A stretch of 64,000 nt of DNA from Lysobacterales bacterium (lineage in GTDB: Bacteria > Pseudomonadota > Gammaproteobacteria > Xanthomonadales > Xanthomonadaceae): the NCBI GenBank assembly GCA_016718605.1, contig JADKCY010000003.1:558001-622000 (forward strand), given 5' to 3'. Below, piece after piece: positions 1 to 7,941 of this stretch (position 1 is its first letter; every line of letters starts with the position of its first letter). Both the position numbers and the translations under genes were made by a program. The notes under the pieces were generated by a model. That model saw nothing but the letters and a program-made list of their open reading frames with translations, did no database searches and had not been told where the DNA came from.

Positions 1-1667
1 CCGGATTGCTGACGTTGCTCACCGTGTAGCTCAGCACGCTCTGGCTGCCTTCGTTCGGGCCGGCGTTGAAGCTGGCCCAGGCCGACACCGTTTGCGCGCC
101 GCCGTCTTCGTTCGAGGCTGCCGGGTTCGTCGCCGTAAAGCTCGGCTCGTCGTTCACTGCCGTCACCGTGATCGTGAAGGTCTGAATCGCCGAGGTGTCG
201 TCACCGCCATTCGCGGTGCCGCCGTCGTCCTGCACTACCACCTCAAAGGTCCGCTGCCCGAGGCGTTCGCCGCCGGGGTGTAGGTCAACGTCCCGTTGCT
301 CGCCACGCTCGGCGCCACGCTGAACAGGGCCGCATTGCTCAGATTGCCCACCGTGTAGCCCAGCACGCCCTGGCCCGATTCGTTCGCCGGACCCGGATCA
401 AAGGCCGTCACCCAGCCCGCCACCGTCTGCGCGCCCGCGTCTTCAAGCACCGTCGCCGGGTTCGCCGCCGTGAAGTCCGGCTCGTCGTTCACCGAGTTCA
501 CCGTGATCGTAAAGGTCTGCGTCAACGAGGTGTCGTCACCGCCGTTCGCCGTGCCACCGTCGTCTTGCACCAACACGTCAAAGGTCGAGCTACCAAACTC
601 GTCCGCTGCCGCGGTGTAGCTCAAGGTGCCGTCGGTCGCCACCGCAGGCGGTGTGCTGAACAGGCCCGGATTGCTGATACCGCTCACCGTGTAACTCAAC
701 ACGCTCTGGCTGCCTTCGTTCGGGCCGGCGTTGAAGCTGGCCCAGGCCGACACCGTTTGCGCGCCGCCGTCTTCGTTCGGGGCTGCCGGGTTCGTCGCCG
801 TAAAGCTCGGCTCGTCGTTCACTGCCGTCACCGTGATCGTGAAGGTCTGAATCGCCGAGGTGTCGTCACCGCCATTCGCGGTGCCGCCGTCGTCCTGCAC
901 TACCACCTCAAAGGTCGAGCTGCCCGAGGCGTTCGCCGCCGGGGTGTAGGTCAACGTCCCGTTGCTCGCCACGCTCGGCGCCACGCTGAACAGGGCCGCA
1001 TTGCTCAGGTTGTCCACCGTAGCCCAGCACGCCCTGGCCCGATCCGTTCGCCGGACCCGGATCAAAGGCCGTCACCCAGCCCGCCACCGTCTGCGCGCCC
1101 GCGTCTTCCAGCACCGTCGCCGGGTTCGCCGCCGTGAAGTCCGGCTCGTCGTTCACCGAGTTCACCGTGATCGTAAAGGTCTGCGTCAACGAGGTGTCGT
1201 CACCGCCGTTCGCCGTGCCACCGTCGTCTTGCACCAACACGTCAAAGGTCGAGCTACCAAACTCGTCCGCTGCCGCGGTGTAGCTCAAGGTGCCGTCGGT
1301 CGCCACCGCAGGCGGTGTGCTGAACAGGCCCGGATTGCTGACGTTGCTCACCGTGTAGCTCAGCACGCTCTGGCTGCCTTCGTTCGGGCCGGCGTTGAAG
1401 CTGGCCCAGGCCGACACCGTTTGCGCGCCGCCGTCTTCGTTCGAGGCTGCCGGGTTCGTCGCCGTAAAGCTCGGCTCGTCGTTCACTGCCGTCACCGTGA
1501 TCGTGAAGGTCTGAATCGCCGAGGTGTCGTCACCGCCATTCGCGGTGCCGCCGTCGTCCTGCACTACCACCTCAAAGGTCGAGCGCCCGAGGCGTTCGCC
1601 GCCGGGGTGTAGGTCAACGTCCCGTTGCTCGCCACGCTCGGCGCCACGCTGAACAGGGCCGCATTGC
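1..1667 (-). pseudogene. Frameshifted continuation of cadherin/Ig-like tandem-repeat protein
   Basis: Continuation of the secreted repeat protein that starts at 2549; it runs off the left edge. Read in the appropriate frame each stretch encodes the same two alternating ~111-residue domains (typical pieces: NDEPDFTAANPA, EDAGAQTVAGW, FGSSTFDVLVQDDGG, TQTFTITV). Comparing the repeat copies with each other shows four small deletions that break the frame: one A near 1730, one T near 1584, two bases (GT) near 1020 and a net one base near 250. The pieces between them are fully open, so the protein was coding until recently, or the sequence has consensus errors in the repeats. Because every other gene in the window is intact, I lean towards assembly or polishing error, but true decay or phase variation cannot be excluded. 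Confidence 0.7.
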
Positions 1668-1860
1668 TCAGGTTGTCCACCGTGTAGCCCAGCACGCCCT
1701 GGCCCGATTCGTTCGCCGGACCCGGATCAAGGCCGTCACCCAGCCCGCCACCGTCTGCGCGCCCGCGTCTTCAAGCACCGTCGCCGGGTTCGCCGCCGTG
1801 AAGTCCGGCTCGTCGTTCACCGAGTTCACCGTGATACTCACCGTCGCGATACTGGATTGC
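1..1860 (-). repeat. Near-identical 666-bp tandem repeat, about 2.7 copies
   Basis: The motif starting CCGGATTGCTGA occurs at 1, 666 and 1330. The spacings of 665 and 664 become exactly 666 (222 codons, two domains) once the 1-base and 2-base deletions in those copies are restored. Copies differ at only a handful of positions, for example GACGTTG against GATACCG just after the anchor. Each unit encodes one 'A' domain (EDAGAQTVAGW) and one 'B' domain (EDGGAQTVSAW). Such low divergence indicates recent duplication or gene conversion within the gene. Confidence 0.9.
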
Positions 1861-2549
1861 GCCCCCAAGCTGTCCTCCGCACGGTAGGTGAAGCTGTCCG
1901 GGCCGAAGAAATTAGCATCGGGCACATAGGTGTAGGTGCCATCCGTGTTCAAGGTCAGCGAGCCATTGGCCACGTCTGCCACCAACACGGCTGTCAACGG
2001 CGTGTTGTTCTCGCCGGGTGCGCCGCTGTGCAAGTCCGAGTCATTCGCGAGCACACTGCTGCCATTCAACGTACCTTCTTCGTCCACACTGGCCGAGTCG
2101 TCGGTCACGACGGGTGCGTCGTTGACAGAGCTCACCGTGATCGAGAAATTGGCCGTGACCGTGTCCCCATTGGCGACCGCAGTCAGGGTGATCAGCGTTG
2201 GCGAACCCCATTGATTGGCAGCAGGCGTAATCGTGATTGTGCGAAGGCCATTGCCAGCCAATCCACTAGGCGTGACAACTAGTCCGCCGTTCGGAATGAT
2301 CGTGGTGTTACCGGAAGCGGCAGAGAGCGAGATCAGATCCCCATCCGCATCGGACACGTTGGCGAACACCGTGATGCTGCCGTCCTCGTTGATGGTCGAG
2401 TTACCTGGCGAGGAAATGAAGGTCGGAGGTGCCGCTGAAGCAATACCCACGGACGCCATGAATACGGCTGACCCGAGCAGGCTGCGAAGCCAGTGCCTGC
2501 CCTCCGTCCGACCGGGGTCGGATTGGATGAAGTGTTGATCTCGGTTCAT
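1668..2549 (-). CDS. Secreted cadherin/Ig-like tandem-repeat protein, N-terminal part (frameshifted)
   Basis: N-terminal portion of a large cell-surface or secreted protein. The chosen ATG begins MNRDQHFIQ and is followed by a signal-peptide-like segment (WLRSLLGSAVFMASVGIASA, then APP) at residues ~18-40; the longer reading-frame extension upstream lacks any signal-like start. After the signal come a cadherin-like domain (NEDGSITVFANVSDADGD), one or two Big_9/VCBS-type domains (SASVDEEGTL, YTYVPDANFFGPDSFTYRAEDSLGA broken here for length) and the first copy of the 'NDEPDFTAANPATVLEDAGAQ' type domain. The frame is lost after residue ~273 at the missing A near 1730, so the last ~20 residues are nonsense. 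Such proteins usually mediate adhesion, often with Ca2+ binding; function here is inferred from family only. Confidence 0.75.
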   Translation of the reverse strand: MNRDQHFIQSDPGRTEGRHWLRSLLGSAVFMASVGIASAAPPTFISSPGNSTINEDGSITVFANVSDADGDLISLSAASGNTTIIPNGGLVVTPSGLAGNGLRTITITPAANQWGSPTLITLTAVANGDTVTANFSITVSSVNDAPVVTDDSASVDEEGTLNGSSVLANDSDLHSGAPGENNTPLTAVLVADVANGSLTLNTDGTYTYVPDANFFGPDSFTYRAEDSLGAQSSIATVSITVNSVNDEPDFTAANPATVLEDAGAQTVAGWVTALIRVRRTNRARACWATRWTT

Positions 2550-2598
2550 GGCGTGCTCTCTCTTGCTGGAGGTGGGGAACGACGGTGGCTTGCGTGCA

Positions 2599-3141
2599 TC
2601 ACGGTGATTCGGTAGGAGAAGCAGGTGTTGCAGGTGGATCAGACGGATCGCCGATGACGACCCGCAGGGAATGTCGTGCAGTGGCTTGACCATCGAAGGC
2701 CACCACGGCAACTTCGATGGCACCGGTCTGATCGTTTGCTTGAATGCGCAGCGTGCGTTCCGCCCCCTCGCCACTCAATTCGATTTGCTGCGGTGCCAAC
2801 AGGGTGGTGTCGGCGCTGACGATGCGAACGACGAGGTGCGCCGGATCTGCCACCTGGAAACGCACCGTCACTGCCTCGCTACGCTCGCCCGCGCGCAGTC
2901 GTAGTTCGGCGGGCGCCTCAATCACAAAGCCTTCTGCGAACGTCTTGATTTGAGGCGATTCGGCAACAGTCGGCGCGTCGGCAATGGATGCTGGCGCGGA
3001 TTCGGAGGGTGCCGCCGTCTCTGGCGCGGGTCCGCAGGCGATCAAAATAGCGGTCAAGAGTGAAACGCCAAACAGTCGACACGCGTCAAACGCCCGTCGG
3101 GCCATGCATTTGTTGTTTCTGTTCAATGCGTTACTGAACAT
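2599..3141 (-). CDS. Predicted lipoprotein of unknown function
   Basis: A 180-residue protein with a lipoprotein signal: hydrophobic core FGVSLLTAIL followed by the lipobox LIAC, so it should be anchored in the outer membrane by the acylated cysteine. The mature part is Ala/Pro/Ser-rich at both ends with a central beta-rich region (RVSFQVADPAHL-like spacing; LRIQANDQTGAIEVAVVAF) that may form one Ig-like domain. I chose the ATG at 3141 because AGGTGAG lies seven bases before it; an ATG at 3105 (MARRAFDAC) gives a more usual short n-region but has no ribosome-binding site. It lies 49 bp upstream of the repeat-protein gene on the same strand and may be co-transcribed with it. No family recognised. 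Confidence 0.65.
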   Translation of the reverse strand: MFSNALNRNNKCMARRAFDACRLFGVSLLTAILIACGPAPETAAPSESAPASIADAPTVAESPQIKTFAEGFVIEAPAELRLRAGERSEAVTVRFQVADPAHLVVRIVSADTTLLAPQQIELSGEGAERTLRIQANDQTGAIEVAVVAFDGQATARHSLRVVIGDPSDPPATPASPTESP

Positions 3142-3470
3142 CCCTGAACTCACCTGAGCGTGACTTGGCAAACGCCGGAATCGGCAGTCAGAGGCTTCTG
3201 CAATTCACAGGCCAAACACACACTTGTGAATGCCACACTGATTGAACTTGTGAATGGAATCACAGTGGCAAAGCGCGGGCTGGCACTTGCCGGGATGGCG
3301 AATCGCACATGGCACCTGCGTTATCCGACGGTCAGCGTGGCAGCCTCGATGCCAGACATCAGCGGAAAGCCCGGCTGAGGTGCCGATCCGGCCCAGAAAC
3401 GCCAACGGGCACCCGAAGGTGCCCGTTGGCTGTCCCGCATCAGGCACCATCGGTGCCCGCTGATTTCAGA
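3142..3470. other. Intergenic gap between lipoprotein gene and aceA
   Basis: About 330 bp with no convincing gene. Short open frames on both strands have no ribosome-binding site and no recognisable product. The gap holds the aceA terminator hairpin at 3401-3430 and presumably the promoter of the lipoprotein gene; I could not pick out a clear -35/-10 pair. Confidence 0.6.
3401..3430 (-). terminator. Terminator hairpin downstream of aceA
   Basis: Perfect 13-bp stem GCCAACGGGCACC / GGTGCCCGTTGGC closed by a CGAA tetraloop, 40 bp past the aceA stop. On the minus strand it is followed by GTTTCTG, only a weak T-tract. The stem-CGAA-stem design recurs at 6623-6650. Confidence 0.65.
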
Positions 3471-4748
3471 TCAGTGGAATTGCTCTTCTTCCGTCGAGCC
3501 GGTCAGTGCCGTCGTCGACGATTGGCCGGACTGGATGGTCTGGGTGACCGCGTCGAAATAGCCGGTGCCCACTTCACGTTGATGCTTGACTGCCGTGAAG
3601 CCACGGTCGGCGGCGGCAAACTCGGCTTCCTGCAGTTCGACGAAGGCCGTCATCTGTTCACGGGCATAGCCGTAGGCCAGGTTGAACATCGAGTAGTTGA
3701 GGCTGTGGAAACCGGCCAGGGTGATGAACTGGAACTTGTAGCCGTAGCTGGCAATTTCCTTCTGGAACTTGGCGATGGTGGCGTCGTCGAGGTTCTTCTT
3801 CCAGTTGAAGCTGGGCGAGCAGTTGTAGGCCAGCATCTTGCCGGGGAACTTGGCATGAATGGCTTCGGCAAACGCCTTGGCATAGGCGAGATCGGGCTTG
3901 CCGGTTTCGCACCAGACCAGGTCGGCATAGGGCGCGTAGGCCAAGCCACGTGAAATTGCTTGGTCCAGGCCGGGCTTTGTTTTGTAGAAACCTTCGACGG
4001 TGCGCTCGCCGGTACAGAACGGCTTGTCGTTGTCGTCGACATCCGAGGTCAGCAGGTCAGCCGCCTCGGCATCAGTTCGCGCCACGATCAAGGTTGGCAC
4101 ACCCATCAGATCTGCGGCCAGACGCGCCGCATTGAGCTTTTCAACGGCTTCGCGGGTGGGCACCAACACCTTGCCGCCCATGTGCCCACATTTCTTCACC
4201 GAGGCCAACTGATCTTCGAAATGGACGCCCGCAGCGCCCGCTTCGATCATGGCTTTCATCAACTCGAAGGCATTCAGCACACCGCCAAAGCCAGCTTCCG
4301 CGTCAGCCACGATCGGCGCAAACCAGTCGGTATCGTCCTTGCCTTCGGCGTGGTGAAGTTGGTCCGCGCGTTGCAAGGTGTTGTTGATGCGCTTGACCAC
4401 CTGGGGCACGGAGTTGGCCGGATACAGGGATTGGTCGGGGTACATCTCGCCAGCGATGTTGGCGTCGGCCGCGACCTGCCAGCCCGACAGATAAATCGCT
4501 TGCAGCCCCGCTTTGACTTGCTGCATCGCTTGATTGCCCGTCAACGCGCCCAGCGCATTCACAAACGGCATCTCGTGCAATTGACGCCACAGTCGCTCTG
4601 CACCACGACGGGCGAGCGAATGCTCGATGTGTACGGTGCCACGCAAGCGCACGACATCGGCCGCGCTGTAGTTGCGGGTAATGCCTTTCCAGCGTGGGTT
4701 GGTATCCCAATCCTGCTGCAGCTGTTCGGCGGTGGGCAATTGGCTCAT
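3471..4748 (-). CDS. aceA: Isocitrate lyase
   Basis: Cleaves isocitrate to glyoxylate and succinate, the first step of the glyoxylate shunt in the cytoplasm. The 425-residue product matches the usual proteobacterial length and shows the catalytic signature KKCGHMGG in the middle of the protein, together with the metal/substrate motifs ADAEAGFGG and VARTDAEAA and the C-terminal NCSPSFNW segment. The ATG at 4748 (MSQLPTAEQ) is preceded by GAGGAG at good spacing; the upstream in-frame ATG at 4823 adds 25 unconserved residues. aceB lies 92 bp upstream on the same strand, so an aceBA operon is likely, ended by the hairpin at 3401-3430. Confidence 0.97.
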   Translation of the reverse strand: MSQLPTAEQLQQDWDTNPRWKGITRNYSAADVVRLRGTVHIEHSLARRGAERLWRQLHEMPFVNALGALTGNQAMQQVKAGLQAIYLSGWQVAADANIAGEMYPDQSLYPANSVPQVVKRINNTLQRADQLHHAEGKDDTDWFAPIVADAEAGFGGVLNAFELMKAMIEAGAAGVHFEDQLASVKKCGHMGGKVLVPTREAVEKLNAARLAADLMGVPTLIVARTDAEAADLLTSDVDDNDKPFCTGERTVEGFYKTKPGLDQAISRGLAYAPYADLVWCETGKPDLAYAKAFAEAIHAKFPGKMLAYNCSPSFNWKKNLDDATIAKFQKEIASYGYKFQFITLAGFHSLNYSMFNLAYGYAREQMTAFVELQEAEFAAADRGFTAVKHQREVGTGYFDAVTQTIQSGQSSTTALTGSTEEEQFH

Positions 4749-4840
4749 GACAGACTCCTCGAGGGTGTGGCGTGGCGGATGTGATGACGGGGGGATTGCG
4801 GTGAAGGGGCGAAGCGTGAACAAACGCCGCGATGACAGAC

Positions 4841-6439
4841 TCAGCCGTGGTCCAGTCGGGCGTAGGCAGGTGAGGTGATGAAGTCGGAAAGCTCACTGGC
4901 GTGGGTCAACTCCGATAGCAGCGCCGCGGCCTCCGCCAAGCGCGATTGGCCTGGCAGGCCGCTGCGCGGCAGACGTTGCGCCACACCCGCGATCGCGAGA
5001 TCAAATAGCGCGAAGTCAATGCGGTCGCCGTCATCGAATCGTTGATCTGGCGTGTGCAGCCATTGCCACAATTGGGCACGGCTGATTTCGGCGGTCGCGG
5101 CGTCTTCCATCAAGTTATGGATCGGCACGCAGCCCTGCCCATCAAGCCAGGCAGCGAGATAGCGCACGCACACGTCGATGTTGCCGAAAAAGCCCGCCTT
5201 GGTGATCGTGCCAATACTGGGATGGATCAACAGGTCGCGACCCACCTGCACGTCTTCTCGCCTGACCTGCAGTTGGTTCGGCGTCGGCATGTGCTGGTCA
5301 AAAATCTCACGCGCCACCGGAATCAGACCGGGATGCGCCACCCAGGTACCGTCATGACCCGCCGTGACCTCGCGCAGTTTGTCGGCGCGAACGCGCGCGA
5401 GCGCCTCGTCATTGGCCACGGGATCGTTGCCGATGGGAATCTGCGCGGCCATGCCGCCCATGGCATGTGCACCACGCCGGTGACAGGTCTGGATCAGCAA
5501 TTCCGAGTACGCCTTCAGAAAAGGCACCGTCATGGTGACCTGACTGCGATCCGGCAATACGCGGTCCGCGTGCTTACGGAACGTCTTGATATAACTGAAT
5601 ATGTAATCCCAGCGACCGCAATTGAGACCGACAATGCGATCCTTGAGTGCGTGCAGAATTTCGTGCATCTGAAACACCGCAGGCAGCGTTTCAATCAGCA
5701 CGGTTACTTTCATCGTGCCAATCGGCAGTCCCAGACGAACTTCGACAAAGCTCAGTGCCTCCTCCCACAGCGCAGCCTCTTCCATCGACTGCAGTTTCGG
5801 CAGGTAGAAATAGGGACCGAGATCCTTGGCTGCCAAGGTCTTGCCGTTGTGGAATGCGAACAAGGTCATGTCGAACAAACCGCCTGACATCGGTACCCCG
5901 TCGAAGCGAAGGTTCGCCTCGTTCAGGTGCCAGCCGCGTGGGCGCACAATCAGCGTTGCCAACCCTTCCGACTTCAGCGCGTAATGCTTGCCTTCCGGAG
6001 CGGTGTAACTGATGTCGCCGGTGACCGCGTCGCGGATGTTGATCTGGCCATCCAGCATGTTGCCGCGTGTGGGACTGGAGGAATCCTCGAAGTCCGCCAT
6101 GAACACCTTCGCACCCGAGTTCAGTGCGTTGATGATCATCTTGCGATCCACCGGTCCGGTGATCTCGATCCGTCGATCCTGCAAGGCGGCAGGTGTGGGC
6201 GCCACGCACCAGTCAGAGTCGCGAATGGCGCGGGTGTCTTCGCGGAAGTCTGGCAGCGCACCGGCATCGATGCGCGCCTGGAACTGCTTGCGCGCTGCCA
6301 GCAAGCCCTGACGCGCCGCCTCGAAACGCGCATGAACCTCGCCGAGCAAGGCAAGCGCATCTGCTGTCAACACGCTGGCAGCACGTGGATCGGAGGCGAC
6401 TTCGATGTGGACCTTGGGTTGGGCGGCGGCCTGGCTCAT
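4841..6439 (-). CDS. aceB: Malate synthase A
   Basis: Condenses glyoxylate with acetyl-CoA to malate, the second enzyme of the glyoxylate shunt; with aceA downstream it allows growth on acetate and fatty acids, which fits the FadE gene elsewhere in the window. The 532-residue product has the isoform-A length and motifs, including MADFEDSSSPT, TVLIETLPAVFQM, GLNCGRWDYIFSYIK and GHDGTWVAHPGL. Two ATGs lie close together; GGAG is seven bases before the one at 6439 (MSQAAAQP) but only one base before that at 6445, so 6439 is preferred. No regulator gene (IclR type) adjoins. Confidence 0.96.
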   Translation of the reverse strand: MSQAAAQPKVHIEVASDPRAASVLTADALALLGEVHARFEAARQGLLAARKQFQARIDAGALPDFREDTRAIRDSDWCVAPTPAALQDRRIEITGPVDRKMIINALNSGAKVFMADFEDSSSPTRGNMLDGQINIRDAVTGDISYTAPEGKHYALKSEGLATLIVRPRGWHLNEANLRFDGVPMSGGLFDMTLFAFHNGKTLAAKDLGPYFYLPKLQSMEEAALWEEALSFVEVRLGLPIGTMKVTVLIETLPAVFQMHEILHALKDRIVGLNCGRWDYIFSYIKTFRKHADRVLPDRSQVTMTVPFLKAYSELLIQTCHRRGAHAMGGMAAQIPIGNDPVANDEALARVRADKLREVTAGHDGTWVAHPGLIPVAREIFDQHMPTPNQLQVRREDVQVGRDLLIHPSIGTITKAGFFGNIDVCVRYLAAWLDGQGCVPIHNLMEDAATAEISRAQLWQWLHTPDQRFDDGDRIDFALFDLAIAGVAQRLPRSGLPGQSRLAEAAALLSELTHASELSDFITSPAYARLDHG

Positions 6440-6622
6440 GGACATGCTCCGTTGCGGGGAGCGCCACCGTATGCCGCATGGCAGCAATTTCAAACACAAA
6501 TGTTTCAATAAAAAACATCATCATTTCTTATACTTGTAACTTGGCGCCAGCGCCTGTCGGCCAGCTTGCGATGACATGCAATTGAAATCAACGACTTGAA
6601 ACGACGATCGCTGTCTGAAAAC

Positions 6623-6650
6623 AACGCAGCCACCCGAAGGTGGCTGCGTT
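6623..6650 (-). terminator. Terminator downstream of oleA
   Basis: Perfect 12-bp stem AACGCAGCCACC / GGTGGCTGCGTT with a CGAA loop, about 80 bp past the oleA stop. On the minus strand the stem is followed by the T-rich GTTTTC, consistent with a Rho-independent terminator that separates oleA from the aceBA promoter. Confidence 0.75.
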
Positions 6651-6730
6651 GCGGTTGCGTGCAAGTGACAATCTGGAATAGCTGGCGACCAACACGCACA
6701 CAAAGGCATGCGAAAGCTGCCTCGGGTTGC

Positions 6731-7747
6731 CTACCAGACCACTTCCGCCATTGAGCAGTTGAGACCCGAACCGATGCCCAACAGCGCGATGCGTTGTCCT
6801 TTGCGCAAGCGGCCCATTTCTTTGAGCTTGGAAAGCACGATCGGCACGGATGCAGGACCAATATTGCCGTGCTCACGGAAAATCGTGAACACTTTGCGGG
6901 GATCAATCCCGACCGTTTTCACCAATGCGTCGGTGTGCACCCGACTGACCTGATGAATCACGAACTCATCAATCTCGTCGACCGCCCAACCCAAGGCTTG
7001 ACGAGCGGCGTGAAAGGTCGTCGCGGCCAGCTTCATGCCCTCAATCAGGAGCATTTTGGTATCGGTCACCATGCGATCCAGATTGCCTCGACACAGGCCG
7101 TTCCACTGTGTGGCAGCGCGCGTCACGCCACCACGATAACGCGGCGCGTCAGGCGCCAATTCGCGGCGCGCAAGCACCATCGCAGCAGCGCCACAACCGA
7201 GGGTTAGCGACGCCAGTTCGCTTCGGAAATCCTCTTCGGTGATCTCTGGCGACAACATGCGTTGCAGGGTCTTTTCGTAGACCAGGTTGGCCGTCTCGCC
7301 ATCCACCACCAAGGCGTAATCGATCTCGCCACGCTCAATCATGCGACTGGCGATATCCATGCCGTTGAGGAAGGCAAGACAGGCGTTGGCAACATCGAAG
7401 TTCTGGCAAATCTCGGACAAGCCCAAATTGCCGGACACAATGCTTGCCGTCGACGGCTCAAGAAAATCGCGACTGACCGAGGTGTTCACCAGCAAGCCGA
7501 TCCGTGCACGATCGACGCCGACTTCCGCCAGCGCTTTTTCCGCTGCCAACGTTGCCGCATCAGAAGCAAGCGTGTCGTCGTCCCACATGCGTCGTGAGTG
7601 AATTCCGGCAATGTCCTTGAGCACATCGGCACGAATCCCCAGACGGTCAAGGGTTGGGCGCAGACGCTCGTTGATGTCGTCAGAACTGAGAGCGTGCGGG
7701 GCATCAATATGCACCACACTGGCGATGGAGACGTGCTGAAACAGCAT
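6731..7747 (-). CDS. oleA: OleA-type thiolase-fold acyl-CoA condensing enzyme
   Basis: OleA joins two fatty acyl-CoAs head to head to a 2-alkyl-3-ketoacid, the first step to long-chain olefins. The 338-residue product has the same length as the Xanthomonas campestris enzyme as I recall it and shares its landmark segments (MLFQxVSIA, HIDAPHxL, SRDFLEPSTASIVSGNLG, DGETANLVYEKTL, GSGLNCSMAEVVW). Active-site residues are in place: C123 in NACLAF, H265 in VIHQVSR, N295 in EHGNIGPAS, plus E97 in FLEPS. The ATG at 7747 starts exactly at the family N-terminus. The partners OleB, OleC and OleD are not encoded in this window; neighbours are sppA and aceB. A plain FabH function is less likely because the insert regions follow OleA. 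Confidence 0.9.
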   Translation of the reverse strand: MLFQHVSIASVVHIDAPHALSSDDINERLRPTLDRLGIRADVLKDIAGIHSRRMWDDDTLASDAATLAAEKALAEVGVDRARIGLLVNTSVSRDFLEPSTASIVSGNLGLSEICQNFDVANACLAFLNGMDIASRMIERGEIDYALVVDGETANLVYEKTLQRMLSPEITEEDFRSELASLTLGCGAAAMVLARRELAPDAPRYRGGVTRAATQWNGLCRGNLDRMVTDTKMLLIEGMKLAATTFHAARQALGWAVDEIDEFVIHQVSRVHTDALVKTVGIDPRKVFTIFREHGNIGPASVPIVLSKLKEMGRLRKGQRIALLGIGSGLNCSMAEVVW

Positions 7748-7898
7748 GTAGGGATCCAGAACAGGGCAGCAAAGCCTGAGAACGCTACCGGTTTGAGGAA
7801 GGAGGCGCAAGCGAAGCCACGCCGCGCCCCCGAATCATGGCGCGTTGAAAGAGCCCGCCGCTCTGAGGTTGTTCGAACAACGCGCAACCGCTACGCAT

Positions 7899-7930
7899 TC
7901 AGCGGAGCGGCTGGCGCCCCGCTCCGCTGA
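7899..7930 (-). terminator. Hairpin downstream of sppA
   Basis: Stem TCAGCGGAGCGG / CCGCTCCGCTGA (12 bp) with an 8-base loop, starting 11 bp past the sppA stop on the minus strand. There is no T-tract, so it may act with Rho or simply protect the 3' end. Confidence 0.45.
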
Positions 7931-7941
7931 CGAGGCGTGCC

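Noticed and set aside
565..1137. Plus-strand open frame of 190 codons in the repeat region
   Set aside because: It is the complement of the repeat-coding frame and repeats with the same 666-bp period.
1..1860. CRISPR-like or non-coding satellite repeats
   Set aside because: The 666-bp unit is an exact multiple of three and encodes two protein domains; there are no short repeats with unique spacers.
6440..6622. Specific promoter or operator for aceBA
   Set aside because: The region is AT-rich with several TATAAG/TTGAAA-like words, but no pair with good spacing and no clear palindrome stands out.
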